Shown here: positions 1 to 8,587 of the stretch, piece after piece
How the letters are laid out: each line of letters starts with the position of its first letter
How positions within the stretch are numbered: position 1 is the stretch's first letter
Source: Kiloniella laminariae
GTDB lineage: Bacteria > Pseudomonadota > Alphaproteobacteria > Kiloniellales > Kiloniellaceae
Direction: 5' to 3'
Assembly (NCBI RefSeq): GCF_027214005.1
Contig: NZ_JAPWGY010000002.1
Span: forward strand, 124,001-188,000
DNA length: 64,000 nt
Made by a program: the position numbers and the translations under genes
The notes under the pieces: generated by a model
What the model was told of the DNA's origin: nothing
The model's database searches: none
Seen by the model: only the letters and a program-made list of their open reading frames with translations

Positions 1-420
1 GCGCTTATCGACGGATTTTTTACCCCGGGCAAAGCCAAGATTGATTTTAGCAATACCACGGTCGTTGAAGTACAGTGACAAGGGCACAATGGTATAGCCA
101 TCCCGCCGACAGAGACCGATCATCTTGGTCAGCTCTTTTTTGTGCACCAGCAATTTACGCGGACGTTTCGGCTCGTGATTAAAGCGGTTGGCTGCGCCGT
201 ATTCGGGAATATTGGCATTGATCAAATAGAACGCGCCATTCTCCTCGCTGGCATAGGCCTCCTGAATGGAGGCCTTGCCGGAACGAAGGGATTTGACCTC
301 GGTGCCCACCAGCATCATGCCAGCTTCGAGGGTATCCTCGATCTGGTAATCATAACGCGCACGGCGGTTAACCGCCACGGTGGTTCCTGTATGGTCGCTT
401 TTCTTTTTGGTCTTGGCCAT
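1..420 (-). CDS. smpB: SsrA-binding protein SmpB (C-terminus cut by window edge)
   Basis: SmpB binds tmRNA (SsrA) and delivers it to stalled ribosomes for trans-translation in the cytoplasm. The 140 visible residues run from a clear ATG and show the family landmarks in order: an N-terminal [10 protein letters not shown] stretch, [16 protein letters not shown] with the conserved G-T-E-V-K-S-R pattern, a [10 protein letters not shown] strand, and a basic [11 protein letters not shown] segment. The family is about 150-160 residues, so only the basic C-terminal tail is missing beyond position 1. The start codon lies 4 nt after the dapA stop, with GGATAGAG as a weak ribosome site, so it is probably co-transcribed with dapA. 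Identification is firm. Confidence 0.96.
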   Translation of the reverse strand, partial: MAKTKKKSDHTGTTVAVNRRARYDYQIEDTLEAGMMLVGTEVKSLRSGKASIQEAYASEENGAFYLINANIPEYGAANRFNHEPKRPRKLLVHKKELTKMIGLCRRDGYTIVPLSLYFNDRGIAKINLGFARGKKSVDKR

Positions 421-424
421 AACT

Positions 425-1318
425 CTATCCGTTGAGAAGCCCGGCGTGAACCATGGCATCGCGCACCCGCACCTCGGTCTGCTTGCTCACCGACAGAAGC
501 GGCAGGCGCAGACGGTTCGCCCCCCAACCCAACAGGCTCAGGCCGTATTTGACCGGGCCTGGACTGGATTCAATAAAGAGAACCTCATGCAGAGGCGTCA
601 AAAGATCATTGATCTTGCTGACTTTTTCATAATCGCCAGCCCACCAGGCTTCGTGCAGATCAGCGCAAAGGCGCGGCGCCAGGTTTGCCGTCACCGAAAT
701 ACAGCCGTGCCCGCCCAATGACAGGAAGGGAACGATGGTTGCATCCTCACCACTGAGCAAGGTGAAATCATCACCACAGGCCAGACGGGTCCGCACTGGC
801 AACGCCAGATCGGCGGTCGCATCCTTGACACCACAAATGCGGGGCAGCTCGGACAGACGCTGCATGGTGTCCACGGTCACGTGAACGATACTGCGCCCGG
901 GCACATCGTAGACGATGATCGGAATATCGGTGCTGTCATGGATCGCCTTGTAGTGCTGATACAGACCTTCCTGAGAAGGTTTGTTGTAATAAGGTGCGAC
1001 AATCAACGCAGCATCGGCGCCCGCTTTCTGGGCGTGCAGGGTGAAGTCAATCGCCTCACGGGTCGAGTTGGACCCGGTCCCGGCAATCACCGGCACCTTG
1101 CCCTTGGCGACTTCCAGGCAAAGCTCTGTTATACGTTTATGTTCGTCGTGACCCAGGGTCGGCGATTCCCCCGTAGTACCGACGGGGCAAACCGCATGAC
1201 TTCCTTGATCGATCTGCCATTCAACAAAGTTCTGGAACCGCTTCTCGTCAACGTCACCATTTTCCAACATGGGCGTTGCGAGCGCGGGAAAAGAACCTTT
1301 AAAAAGCGGGCCGGTCAT
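425..1318 (-). CDS. dapA: 4-hydroxy-tetrahydrodipicolinate synthase
   Basis: Condenses pyruvate with aspartate semialdehyde, the first committed step of the diaminopimelate/lysine pathway, in the cytoplasm. The 297-residue length is normal for the family. Visible motifs are GTTGESPTL near residues 47-55 (substrate-binding loop), the YYNKP segment near 110-114, and [10 protein letters not shown], in which K165 is the expected Schiff-base lysine. The start is supported by GAGG about 8 nt upstream. It sits head-to-head with the lytic transglycosylase gene and directly upstream of smpB, an arrangement common in Alphaproteobacteria. Diaminopimelate also feeds peptidoglycan synthesis, which fits the cell-wall gene across the divergent promoter region. 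Identification is firm. Confidence 0.96.
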   Translation of the reverse strand: MTGPLFKGSFPALATPMLENGDVDEKRFQNFVEWQIDQGSHAVCPVGTTGESPTLGHDEHKRITELCLEVAKGKVPVIAGTGSNSTREAIDFTLHAQKAGADAALIVAPYYNKPSQEGLYQHYKAIHDSTDIPIIVYDVPGRSIVHVTVDTMQRLSELPRICGVKDATADLALPVRTRLACGDDFTLLSGEDATIVPFLSLGGHGCISVTANLAPRLCADLHEAWWAGDYEKVSKINDLLTPLHEVLFIESSPGPVKYGLSLLGWGANRLRLPLLSVSKQTEVRVRDAMVHAGLLNG

Positions 1319-1645
1319 AGCGATACCTCAAATATCATCGTGTGGTTGTCAAAAAAGAGCCAAATGCCTTTAATTTACGTGCGGGAGAATAACGAGAGTT
1401 TCGCACTGCGAAAAGATAAAAGAAAAGATCACAAGACATTTATTGCCTTTGCCCTGATTCGGGCCATATATATCAGGTGTTAAAAGCGGATGTTCAACCA
1501 AGGTGTTCCAGATTGTTCCTGCCAGAAATTCGCCCCAGAAACAGCCTTCTTAAATCCACTTTTTTTGGATAATATTTTCGTTATCAACGATTGATTGACC
1601 TTTCCACTGTAGCATCACTAACAACAGGCTGATAGAATTCGGACC
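1319..1645. other. Divergent intergenic region between dapA and the lytic transglycosylase gene
   Basis: This 327-nt AT-rich spacer must hold the promoters for both flanking genes. I see an inverted repeat TTTCGC-ACT-GCGAAA at 1399-1413 on the dapA side and an AT-rich tract around 1560-1585, but no convincing -35/-10 pair, RNA gene or protein-coding frame. Any ORF reading into it from 881 is an antisense shadow of dapA. Confidence 0.5.
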
Positions 1646-3727
1646 ATGACCCCAAAAACGCGCCCGTCGCTTGCCTTATCCTTATGCAGAGCCACTCTGT
1701 TTTGCGGAGCGCTGACTGCTGCCCAGATTTTGCCCACAGCACTGTCCTCTGTACTCGCTGATCCTGCGGTGGCCGCAACCCCGCCAGCGAACAAGGTTCC
1801 GGACGCCAAAAGCTTTAAAGCTGACAAGACGATTTTCAAATCCGTTGATCAGCATATCAAACAAAAGCAGTACGACCGGGCGGCAAGTCTGGCCGACAGC
1901 ATCAAGGACCCGCTGATGAAAGAGCTGGCCCAATGGCTGATCCACAGCAGCGACGTCGGACTGGGCAGCTATGAAACCCTGAACGGCTACATTGCCGAGC
2001 CGGACAACTGGCCCCGTCAGGAAGTCTTGCGGCGGACTGCCGAAGCCAAGTTACCTGACAATCTGACAACAAATGAGATCATAACCTGGTTCCGTGAAAA
2101 CCCTCCGTCTTCACTTGGGGGAATCAACAGCTATGCCAGCGCACTTGAAAAGTCAGGAAAGAAGACTGAATCTATTCAGGCCATTCGCAATTTCTGGCGA
2201 GAAGGATACCTGGGCAAAACAGACGAAACAGCCTTTCTCAAAACCCATAAGGCTGTTTTGCAGAAAGAAGATCATGACAAAAGGCTCGATGGCCTGATCT
2301 GGAACAGACAGTACAGTGCCGCTGAACGCCAGCTTGCCCGTGTTTCCAAAGACATTAAAGCCCTTGGCGAAGCTCGTCTTGGTCTCCTCAAGAAAGAAGG
2401 CAATGTTGACGGTCTGATCAACAAGGTCCCCAAAGCCTTGAAAAAAGATCCGGGCCTGATCTATGCCCGGGCCAGATGGCGCCTGAATGCGGATCGAAAC
2501 GACGACGTAATCGAACTGCTGGATCCTCCGATCTCGACCGCACCTGAGCCAGAAAAATGGTGGTCACTCCGGCACTGGGCTGCGCGCAAGCTCCTGATCA
2601 GCAAGGATTATGAAAAGTCCTATCGCATTGCTGCCGGACACGGCATGACCAGCGGCGAAGGTTTCGCCGAAGGGGAATGGTTGGCAGGTTGGATCGCTCT
2701 GCGCAAACTCAAGATGCCCAAAAGAGCCTATACTCATTTCCATACGCTCTATGAAGGCGTTGGCTCACCAATCAGCAAGGCGCGCGCAGCCTATTGGGCT
2801 GGCCGTGCAGCCAAGGATATTGGCCATGACGACTGGGCAAAGAGCTGGTTCGAGATTTCGGCCAAATTCCCCACCACCTTCTATGGACAGCAAGCAGGAT
2901 ACATGCTGGGTCAGAGCCCTGATGTTTCCCTCTTTCAAAGTCCAGACATCACCGACAGCAGACGCAGTTCCTTTGAGGATAAAAAGATTGTCCGCATTAT
3001 CAGGCTTCTGGATAAAATGGACGAAACAGACCTTGAAGTCATCTTTCTGACCCGTCTGCGTCTCGACGCCCAGACTGCAGAAGACTATACCCTGGCTGCA
3101 AACCTTGCCATTGATACCGGACATCCCAATCTGGCTCTGCGCGCCGCAAAATCTGCCCGCCAGAAAGATATTCTTCTGCCGGATATTCTTTTCCCCGAAG
3201 TCACAGTGAAGGCCAACAACAAACAGGACCCCGAGAAGGCGCTTGTGCTTGCCGTCATTCGCCAGGAAAGCGAATTCAAGCAGAATGCGATCAGCCATGC
3301 CGGAGCGCGCGGACTGATGCAGCTGATGCCCGCCACGGCACAGGGGGTCGCCAAAAAAGAAAACCTCAAGTACACCAAACAGCGCCTGACCGATGATCCA
3401 GCCTATAATGTCCGTCTGGGTTCGGCCTATCTGTCAGAACTTCTTGGCTCTTTTGACGGTTCCTATGTCATGGCTCTTGCCGGTTACAATGCTGGCCCCT
3501 ACCGGGTCAGGCAGTGGGTCAAAGAATACGGTGATCCGCGAGATCCCGATGTAGACATCATCGACTGGATGGAACAGATCCCCTTCAATGAGACCAGGAA
3601 CTATGTCCAAAGGATACTGGAAAGTCATCTGATCTACAGAAACAAACTGAATACAGGCGCTCCCTCGACCAAGGTTGTGGCGACAGAACTTCCCTTCACC
3701 CTTTGGGGACATCAGCCCAAAGGATAG
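1646..3727 (+). CDS. slt: Soluble lytic murein transglycosylase (Slt family)
   Basis: Periplasmic enzyme cleaving the MurNAc-GlcNAc bond of peptidoglycan with formation of 1,6-anhydro-MurNAc. The 693-residue protein has an N-terminal signal-like segment (about residues 8-40, hydrophobic with Ala-rich end), a long alpha-helical superhelical region (about 60-500), and a C-terminal SLT goose-lysozyme-like domain (about 525-660). In the catalytic domain E541 of the ESEF motif is the expected acid, followed by GARGLMQLMPATA and ALAGYNAGPYRV, all diagnostic of the family. Length and domain order match Slt70-like enzymes. Its ribosome site is weak (CGGA). It transcribes away from dapA and is followed after 99 nt by the HAD dehalogenase gene, with which it may be co-transcribed. 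Confidence 0.94.
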   Translation: MTPKTRPSLALSLCRATLFCGALTAAQILPTALSSVLADPAVAATPPANKVPDAKSFKADKTIFKSVDQHIKQKQYDRAASLADSIKDPLMKELAQWLIHSSDVGLGSYETLNGYIAEPDNWPRQEVLRRTAEAKLPDNLTTNEIITWFRENPPSSLGGINSYASALEKSGKKTESIQAIRNFWREGYLGKTDETAFLKTHKAVLQKEDHDKRLDGLIWNRQYSAAERQLARVSKDIKALGEARLGLLKKEGNVDGLINKVPKALKKDPGLIYARARWRLNADRNDDVIELLDPPISTAPEPEKWWSLRHWAARKLLISKDYEKSYRIAAGHGMTSGEGFAEGEWLAGWIALRKLKMPKRAYTHFHTLYEGVGSPISKARAAYWAGRAAKDIGHDDWAKSWFEISAKFPTTFYGQQAGYMLGQSPDVSLFQSPDITDSRRSSFEDKKIVRIIRLLDKMDETDLEVIFLTRLRLDAQTAEDYTLAANLAIDTGHPNLALRAAKSARQKDILLPDILFPEVTVKANNKQDPEKALVLAVIRQESEFKQNAISHAGARGLMQLMPATAQGVAKKENLKYTKQRLTDDPAYNVRLGSAYLSELLGSFDGSYVMALAGYNAGPYRVRQWVKEYGDPRDPDVDIIDWMEQIPFNETRNYVQRILESHLIYRNKLNTGAPSTKVVATELPFTLWGHQPKG

Positions 3728-3826
3728 TTTTGCTCTGCTATCAATCTTCAGCAACAGGATCTTCGGGGCAGTATCATCAAAAAAACCAAGGAACTTGATC
3801 ACGGATCAGCAGAAGGATAATCGAGG

Positions 3827-4534
3827 ATGAAACAATTGGACCCGCAGGTTCAGAAGCCTGCAATCAAAGCCTTTGTTTTTGATGCCTATGGCACCCTTCT
3901 TGATGTTCATTCTACTGTATCGAGATCCCTTGATGATCTCGGTGACGCTGCCCCTGCAGTTTCTGAAACCTGGCGCACCAAACAGCTCGAGTACAGCTGG
4001 CTGCGCAGTCTGATGGGCAAACATGCAGACTTCTGGCAGGTTACTGCTGATGCCCTGACTTATGCTCTGCGCTGTCATGATATGGAAGATCAAGCACGTC
4101 ATGACCGTTTGATGAATCTCTACCGAGAGCTCCTGGCCTATAGTGATGCTCTTGAAACGCTTGAGTTCCTGAAAGAAAAACAACACACGACCCTGGTACT
4201 CAGCAACGGATCTCAAGGAATGTTGGGGGAAGCCCTGACCTTCGCTGGGCTGGACAAATACCTTGATGCTGCCCTGAGTATCGACAAGATTGGAATCTAC
4301 AAACCCAGTCCCAATGTCTATCGGCTGGTACTGGATTACATGAGCCGACAACACAAAACGTGTCGTGCCGAAGAAATTCTTTTTGTCTCTGCCAATGCCT
4401 GGGACGTTGCAGGAGCAAACTCATTTGGCTTCCGGGTAGCCTGGATAAATCGCTTCAACCACCCGGCAGAAGTACTCCCTGGTGGACCGGACCTGACCAT
4501 TAAAAGCCTCTCGGAACTCATACCCCTTGGTTAA
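3827..4534 (+). CDS. HAD-superfamily type II haloacid dehalogenase
   Basis: Predicted cytoplasmic L-2-haloacid dehalogenase, which hydrolyses the C-halogen bond of 2-haloalkanoic acids through an aspartyl-ester intermediate. Seen in the 235-residue sequence: motif I FDAYGTLLDVHS with D19 as nucleophile, motif II LSNGSQGML with its serine, a lysine in the IYKPSPNVY segment, and the SANAWDVAGANSFGF segment typical of dehalogenases rather than generic HAD phosphatases. Length matches the family. Start: AAGGA lies about 9 nt upstream of the ATG. The true substrate cannot be read from sequence, and many genomic members act on small phosphorylated or halogenated acids. Its neighbours give no pathway hint. 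Confidence 0.85.
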   Translation: MKQLDPQVQKPAIKAFVFDAYGTLLDVHSTVSRSLDDLGDAAPAVSETWRTKQLEYSWLRSLMGKHADFWQVTADALTYALRCHDMEDQARHDRLMNLYRELLAYSDALETLEFLKEKQHTTLVLSNGSQGMLGEALTFAGLDKYLDAALSIDKIGIYKPSPNVYRLVLDYMSRQHKTCRAEEILFVSANAWDVAGANSFGFRVAWINRFNHPAEVLPGGPDLTIKSLSELIPLG

Positions 4535-4601
4535 AATTACACGAATGTTTTTTATCCCCTGATCAAAAATTCGCACACCCCGGAAACAAGGATCAAACAA
4601 C

Positions 4602-5585
4602 ATGCATCAGAATATGCTTCCCGGCTTCAGTGACGTGCTCGAGGCATCAGAGCGCCTGAAAGGCAAAGCCGTGCGGACACCGCTTCTGGAAAATGCCGAG
4701 CTGAACCGGATCACTGGGGGGCGTATTCTGATCAAACCTGAAGTGTTGCAGCACACAGGCTCCTTTAAATTCCGTGGTGCTTACAACTTTATCAGTCAAC
4801 TGGATGAAACAGCCCAGAAATCCGGGCTTGTGGCCTATTCATCCGGCAATCATGCGCAGGGGGTTGCCTATTCTGCCCAGTTATTCGGGATCAAATCCAC
4901 CATTATCATGCCCAAGGATGCCCCACAGATCAAAATCGAGAATACCCGCGAGTTTGGCGCAGAGGTTATTCTCTATGATCGTTTTCGGGATTCCCGCGAA
5001 GAAATTGGCAACAAGGTTCTGCAGGAAACCGGCGCCATATTTGTTCCCCCTTATGACCACCGGAATATTATTGCCGGGCAAGGTACCTGTGGACTTGAGA
5101 TTGCCGAGCAAGCAGCAGAACTCGACCTTGAATTGGATTCTGCCATTGTCTGCTGTGGCGGTGGAGGGTTTGTTTCTGGTGTTGCCCTGGCATTAAACGA
5201 GCTGTCGCCCTTTACCAAGATCTATAGCGCCGAACCGGAAAATTTCGATGATATGGCCAAGTCCCTCACCGCGGCCAGAAGGGTAGAAAACTCTCCCGAA
5301 GCCCGGTCCATTTGCGATGCGATCCTCACCCCAACACCTGGCAAATTGACCTTTCAGCTCAGTTTGGGATTACTCGACCGGGGGTTATCTGTATCGGAAA
5401 TGGAAGTCCGTGCCGCCATGACCTTTGCTTTTCGCACCCTCAAACTGGTTGTTGAACCAGGCGGTGCCGTTGCACTCGCCTGTGTTCTAAGCAACAAGAT
5501 CGATACCAGGGGAAAGGCGATTGCCCTCACCCTTTCGGGAGGAAATGTCGATACGGAAACCTTTAAGAAACTGTTGCTTGTCTAG
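4602..5585 (+). CDS. PLP-dependent threonine/serine dehydratase family enzyme
   Basis: Fold-type II PLP enzyme predicted to deaminate L-threonine or L-serine to 2-oxoacids; serine racemase-like activity is an alternative. The 327 residues contain HTGSFKFRGAYNF with K56 as PLP lysine, the SSGNHAQGVAYSA asparagine loop, and the CGGGGFVSG phosphate-binding glycine loop. There is no C-terminal ACT-type regulatory domain, so this is the short, catabolic or ectoine-utilisation-type form rather than feedback-controlled IlvA. AAGGATC sits at suitable spacing before the ATG. It is convergent with the bactofilin gene, with only 25 nt between the two stop codons. The dehydratase family is certain; substrate preference is inferred. 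Confidence 0.86.
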   Translation: MHQNMLPGFSDVLEASERLKGKAVRTPLLENAELNRITGGRILIKPEVLQHTGSFKFRGAYNFISQLDETAQKSGLVAYSSGNHAQGVAYSAQLFGIKSTIIMPKDAPQIKIENTREFGAEVILYDRFRDSREEIGNKVLQETGAIFVPPYDHRNIIAGQGTCGLEIAEQAAELDLELDSAIVCCGGGGFVSGVALALNELSPFTKIYSAEPENFDDMAKSLTAARRVENSPEARSICDAILTPTPGKLTFQLSLGLLDRGLSVSEMEVRAAMTFAFRTLKLVVEPGGAVALACVLSNKIDTRGKAIALTLSGGNVDTETFKKLLLV

Positions 5586-5610
5586 AAGCAAAACAGAGCA
5601 GAACCCGATC

Positions 5611-6333
5611 TTAGCTTGAGCTGCCCCAAGAAGAAGAGCTGACCACAGATGATTTCTTTTCGGGCGACTTGTCGTCCGTTTTTTCTGTACCAGAAGACAC
5701 AGAACCAGAAGACACAGAAGAGGACGAGGATCCACTATAGCCTGCGTTTTCGCCGAGCTTGACAGAAGACGTCCCTGATCCGTTACTCCCGGTCGCAAAA
5801 GATGAAGTGCCGGTTGCCCCGCCAGAATTTGAAGAAACTTCCGCTGGCTTGGCTGGCGATACAAACGCATCTTTTGTCTGATCTGAATTTCCAAGCTGGG
5901 CCATGGACTGATGCGAGATCGCTGTAACCTTCTGATCTTCAGCTTTTGTGTCTTCAGAAACTCTCCGGAACTGCCCTTCAACGTGAGCACCGGCTTCTAT
6001 TTCTATCGACTTGTGAAGAATGTCACCAACAACCTTGGCCGTGCTGGCAAGGGAAATGACATCAGCATTAAGTTGGCCCTGGACCATCCCGCAGACACGG
6101 ATTTCCTCAGCTTTAACAGACCCTTTGACGACGGCCTTTTCGCCAATCGTGGCAAAACGGCAAACAATATCACCCTGAACAGTGCCATCAATCTGAAGGT
6201 CTCCGGATGAGGTCAGATCACCAACCAAATTCAAATCAGGACTAAGAATTGAGGGAATACCCGATGTTTCCAGTCTTTTCGAGGAATCTGCTTTTCCGGT
6301 TTTAACATTAGCCTTACTGGACTTTGAAAACAT
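5611..6333 (-). CDS. Bactofilin (polymer-forming cytoskeletal protein)
   Basis: Bactofilins assemble without nucleotides into membrane-associated beta-helical filaments that position cell-wall enzymes. The 240-residue protein has a short charged N-terminus, a bactofilin domain at about residues 26-125 with repeating G-x-hydrophobic beta-helix turns (DLTSSGDLQIDGTVQGDI, then AVVKGSVKAEEIRVCG and STAKVVGDILHKSIEI), and a long Ser/Gly/Thr-rich low-complexity tail from about 150 onward. The ATG lies inside the 3' end of the upstream M23 peptidase gene (20-nt overlap), implying translational coupling. Pairing with an M23 peptidase is a recurrent arrangement for cell-shape modules. The tail is longer and more serine-rich than in many homologues. 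Confidence 0.93.
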   Translation of the reverse strand: MFSKSSKANVKTGKADSSKRLETSGIPSILSPDLNLVGDLTSSGDLQIDGTVQGDIVCRFATIGEKAVVKGSVKAEEIRVCGMVQGQLNADVISLASTAKVVGDILHKSIEIEAGAHVEGQFRRVSEDTKAEDQKVTAISHQSMAQLGNSDQTKDAFVSPAKPAEVSSNSGGATGTSSFATGSNGSGTSSVKLGENAGYSGSSSSSVSSGSVSSGTEKTDDKSPEKKSSVVSSSSWGSSS

Positions 6334-7903
6334 TTTTACCTGCCAATAGAAATTTACGGGGGTCTACAGGGTTGCCATTAAAAAGTATCTCATAATGTAC
6401 ATGTGGCCCGGTGCTGCGGCCAGAATTGCCCAAAAGAGCGATCTTTTCATTATGAGCCACTTCCTGCCCCTGGGTAACCAGCAGCTTTCTCAGGTGACCA
6501 TAACGCGTTCTGATACCATTACCGTGATCAATTTCAACCATACGGCCATAGCGTCCTCGCCAGCCAGCATACACGACTTTGCCTGGTGCGGGAGCATAAA
6601 TAGACGATTTCATTGGCGCAGCCATATCAAGGCCATTGTGCACCGAGGTTTTGCCCGTCACCGGATCGCGGCGTTTGCCAAAAGAGCTGGTAACCCGATA
6701 CTGATCCAATGGCGTCGTCAAGGGCAGCTTGCCAACAACATCCTGCAAGGCTTCCCAGCGAACGAGCTGCATGTCCAGCAAAGCAACAGAGGCTTCAAGC
6801 TCGGCAGTTTCCTGATTGTCCTCAAGCGGGATATAAGGACCTCCCTGCCCGGTTTCGAGATTGTCAGATCCTAACAGTGTTTCCAGATTAAGCCCGGTCA
6901 TGGCCACCGTCTTCTCGATCACATCCACGCTTGATTTTGAACGTTCAGTCAGGCGCTCAACCAGCTCGAGCTGGATATTTGAAACTTCAACAAGAGAATT
7001 TTTAAGAGAATCAACTTCATTAGCCAGTTCGGTATTTTCATTTTCCAGCTGTTCAGAATACAAGGCTGTTTCATGCAGTTTCTGGCCAACTTTCTCAGCT
7101 TCTTGCAGGGCGACACGTTTGCCTTCCAGCAAAGAGGTCATCTGGGCCTGTTGTTCTGCGACAAGTTCTGCCCGTTCAGAAAGTTGCCCTTTTAAACTTG
7201 CCAGCTCATCATTCAGCTCATCAAGACTGTTATCGAGAGCCTGCTTTTCATCTTCCAGCAATGCATTTTTCTGAACAAATCGCTCAAGTTCTGTCTGAAC
7301 TTCAGCGAGTTTCTCACTCATCATCTTTTTCGCCAGCGCGGCTTTACTGCGTTCTTCTTCCGAGGTTTCAAGAACCTGCCTCAGCTGTTTTGCCTGTGTT
7401 TCCAAAGCAAGGTTTTTTCCTGCGATCGATTCCAGGTCCCCTTCAAACTGCTTGAATTTATCTTCCAGTGCCTGACGCGCCAGTGCAACCCGCGCCCGCT
7501 CATCTTCCGAGCTTTTCAGATGGACCTGCTCAGCAGCAGTTTCTTCACTGATGTGATCGCCATCGAGTAAACTCAGGAGCTGTTCCTGATTTTCCTGCAA
7601 GTTTTTTGTAATCTTGGAAAATTCGTTATGATATTCACCAACCTGCTGCAGAAGGCTGAAATATTCAATCTTCTGTTCCTCTATGGCACTGTCCTTGTCA
7701 GCCAGGCGTTGCTCCGTTGCCAGCATAGTGCCTGAAGTAAACATGACCCAGCTGGACAAAACGAGAGCACAGACAGTGATGCTCTTCTGGAAACCGGAAG
7801 TAAGTCGAATGAACCGGACCCGATCATGAGATCGAATATGAATCTCGCGTGGTGCGAAAAATCGGTCTATTACTGAACTGACCCTATGTGTGAAAGCCTT
7901 CAC
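6314..7903 (-). CDS. Membrane-anchored coiled-coil M23 family metallopeptidase
   Basis: Predicted inner-membrane-anchored, periplasmic peptidoglycan endopeptidase (LytM/M23). From the chosen GTG at 7903 the protein is 529 residues: a basic cytoplasmic N-terminus, one membrane segment (about 39-58), a long heptad-rich coiled coil (about 65-310), then the M23 domain (about 405-520). The domain carries SVHNGLDMAAP (zinc His/Asp), a central RYGHL and GPHVHYE, so the catalytic ligands look intact. Start choice: the frame also opens at ATG 7981 without a ribosome site, whereas GAGGGGG precedes GTG codons at 7909 and 7903. It overlaps the downstream bactofilin gene by 20 nt. The pair probably sets cell curvature, stalk or septum morphology. 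Confidence 0.9.
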   Translation of the reverse strand: MKAFTHRVSSVIDRFFAPREIHIRSHDRVRFIRLTSGFQKSITVCALVLSSWVMFTSGTMLATEQRLADKDSAIEEQKIEYFSLLQQVGEYHNEFSKITKNLQENQEQLLSLLDGDHISEETAAEQVHLKSSEDERARVALARQALEDKFKQFEGDLESIAGKNLALETQAKQLRQVLETSEEERSKAALAKKMMSEKLAEVQTELERFVQKNALLEDEKQALDNSLDELNDELASLKGQLSERAELVAEQQAQMTSLLEGKRVALQEAEKVGQKLHETALYSEQLENENTELANEVDSLKNSLVEVSNIQLELVERLTERSKSSVDVIEKTVAMTGLNLETLLGSDNLETGQGGPYIPLEDNQETAELEASVALLDMQLVRWEALQDVVGKLPLTTPLDQYRVTSSFGKRRDPVTGKTSVHNGLDMAAPMKSSIYAPAPGKVVYAGWRGRYGRMVEIDHGNGIRTRYGHLRKLLVTQGQEVAHNEKIALLGNSGRSTGPHVHYEILFNGNPVDPRKFLLAGKNVFKVQ

Positions 7904-8587
7904 CTTCACTACCCCCTCATCTGATACCCCGACGTCTCCCCAGGCAACAAATCCTGCAAGGGCGAAAGGAACAAAAAACATTTCAAAAAGAATTATGGGA
8001 CGAATTTATACCCGATCATGCGCCAGCTTTCAAAGAGAAAGCAATAGTGTGCCAGGATGTCTCAATATCCAGGACCCGGACGTAGTTTAATTTTGTGACG
8101 TAAAAAAGGCTGTTTTCAAAAAACCTGGCTGCGTATTCAGGCTCTTTCCAAAAGTTCATTTCATAAAATTTGGCTTTTCCTTGAGGCAGGCATAAGTATT
8201 TCAGGCTATCTATAATAGATACTGCAACTTTTTATTACCCTCACATTACAGCATGACTGCCTCTGCCCGGATAACTCATCCCGGATTCGACCAGGCCTCT
8301 CTGATTCTGCTGATAATCCTCGAAAATCAATATAGCCAATCCCCTTAAATTCTGTAATATTTTACAGCAGTTCACCAAGATCCAGCAAAACAAGAGATCG
8401 ATCAGGACAAACCAAACTCCTCTCTATTTACGACCAATAATGTTCCATGCAACCACAAAAATAACCAATAAGCTGCATAACCATCTTCAATATATGCACT
8501 AGGTAAACTTATTTACCTTATCGCAACACTTGTATGAACAAATTTGCAGCATAAGAAATCACGTGCAACCAGCAGAGGTAAAATTCC
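7904..8587. other. Long divergent intergenic region before the chemoreceptor gene
   Basis: About 680 nt between the M23 peptidase start and the chemoreceptor ATG, AT-rich for most of its length, with no plausible coding frame on either strand and no recognisable RNA gene. It must hold promoters for both genes. The only strong structure I see is the AGGTAAA-CTTA-TTTACCT palindrome at 8501-8518, annotated separately. Confidence 0.5.
8501..8518. promoter_or_regulatory. Palindrome upstream of chemoreceptor gene (possible operator)
   Basis: Perfect 7-bp inverted repeat AGGTAAA with a 4-nt centre CTTA and arm TTTACCT, about 70 nt upstream of the chemoreceptor ATG. Size and position suit a dimeric repressor or activator site. 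The cognate regulator is unknown, and chance occurrence in AT-rich DNA is possible. Confidence 0.35.

Noticed and set aside
881-1483. 200-residue open frame opposite dapA and the adjacent spacer
   Set aside because: It is largely antisense to a clear dapA, shows no family motif and has no ribosome site, so it is a shadow frame.
2765-3298. Frame of 177 residues antisense to the lytic transglycosylase
   Set aside because: No homology signs, rich in Cys and Gly of the kind produced by reverse-reading a real gene; the forward gene has intact catalytic motifs.
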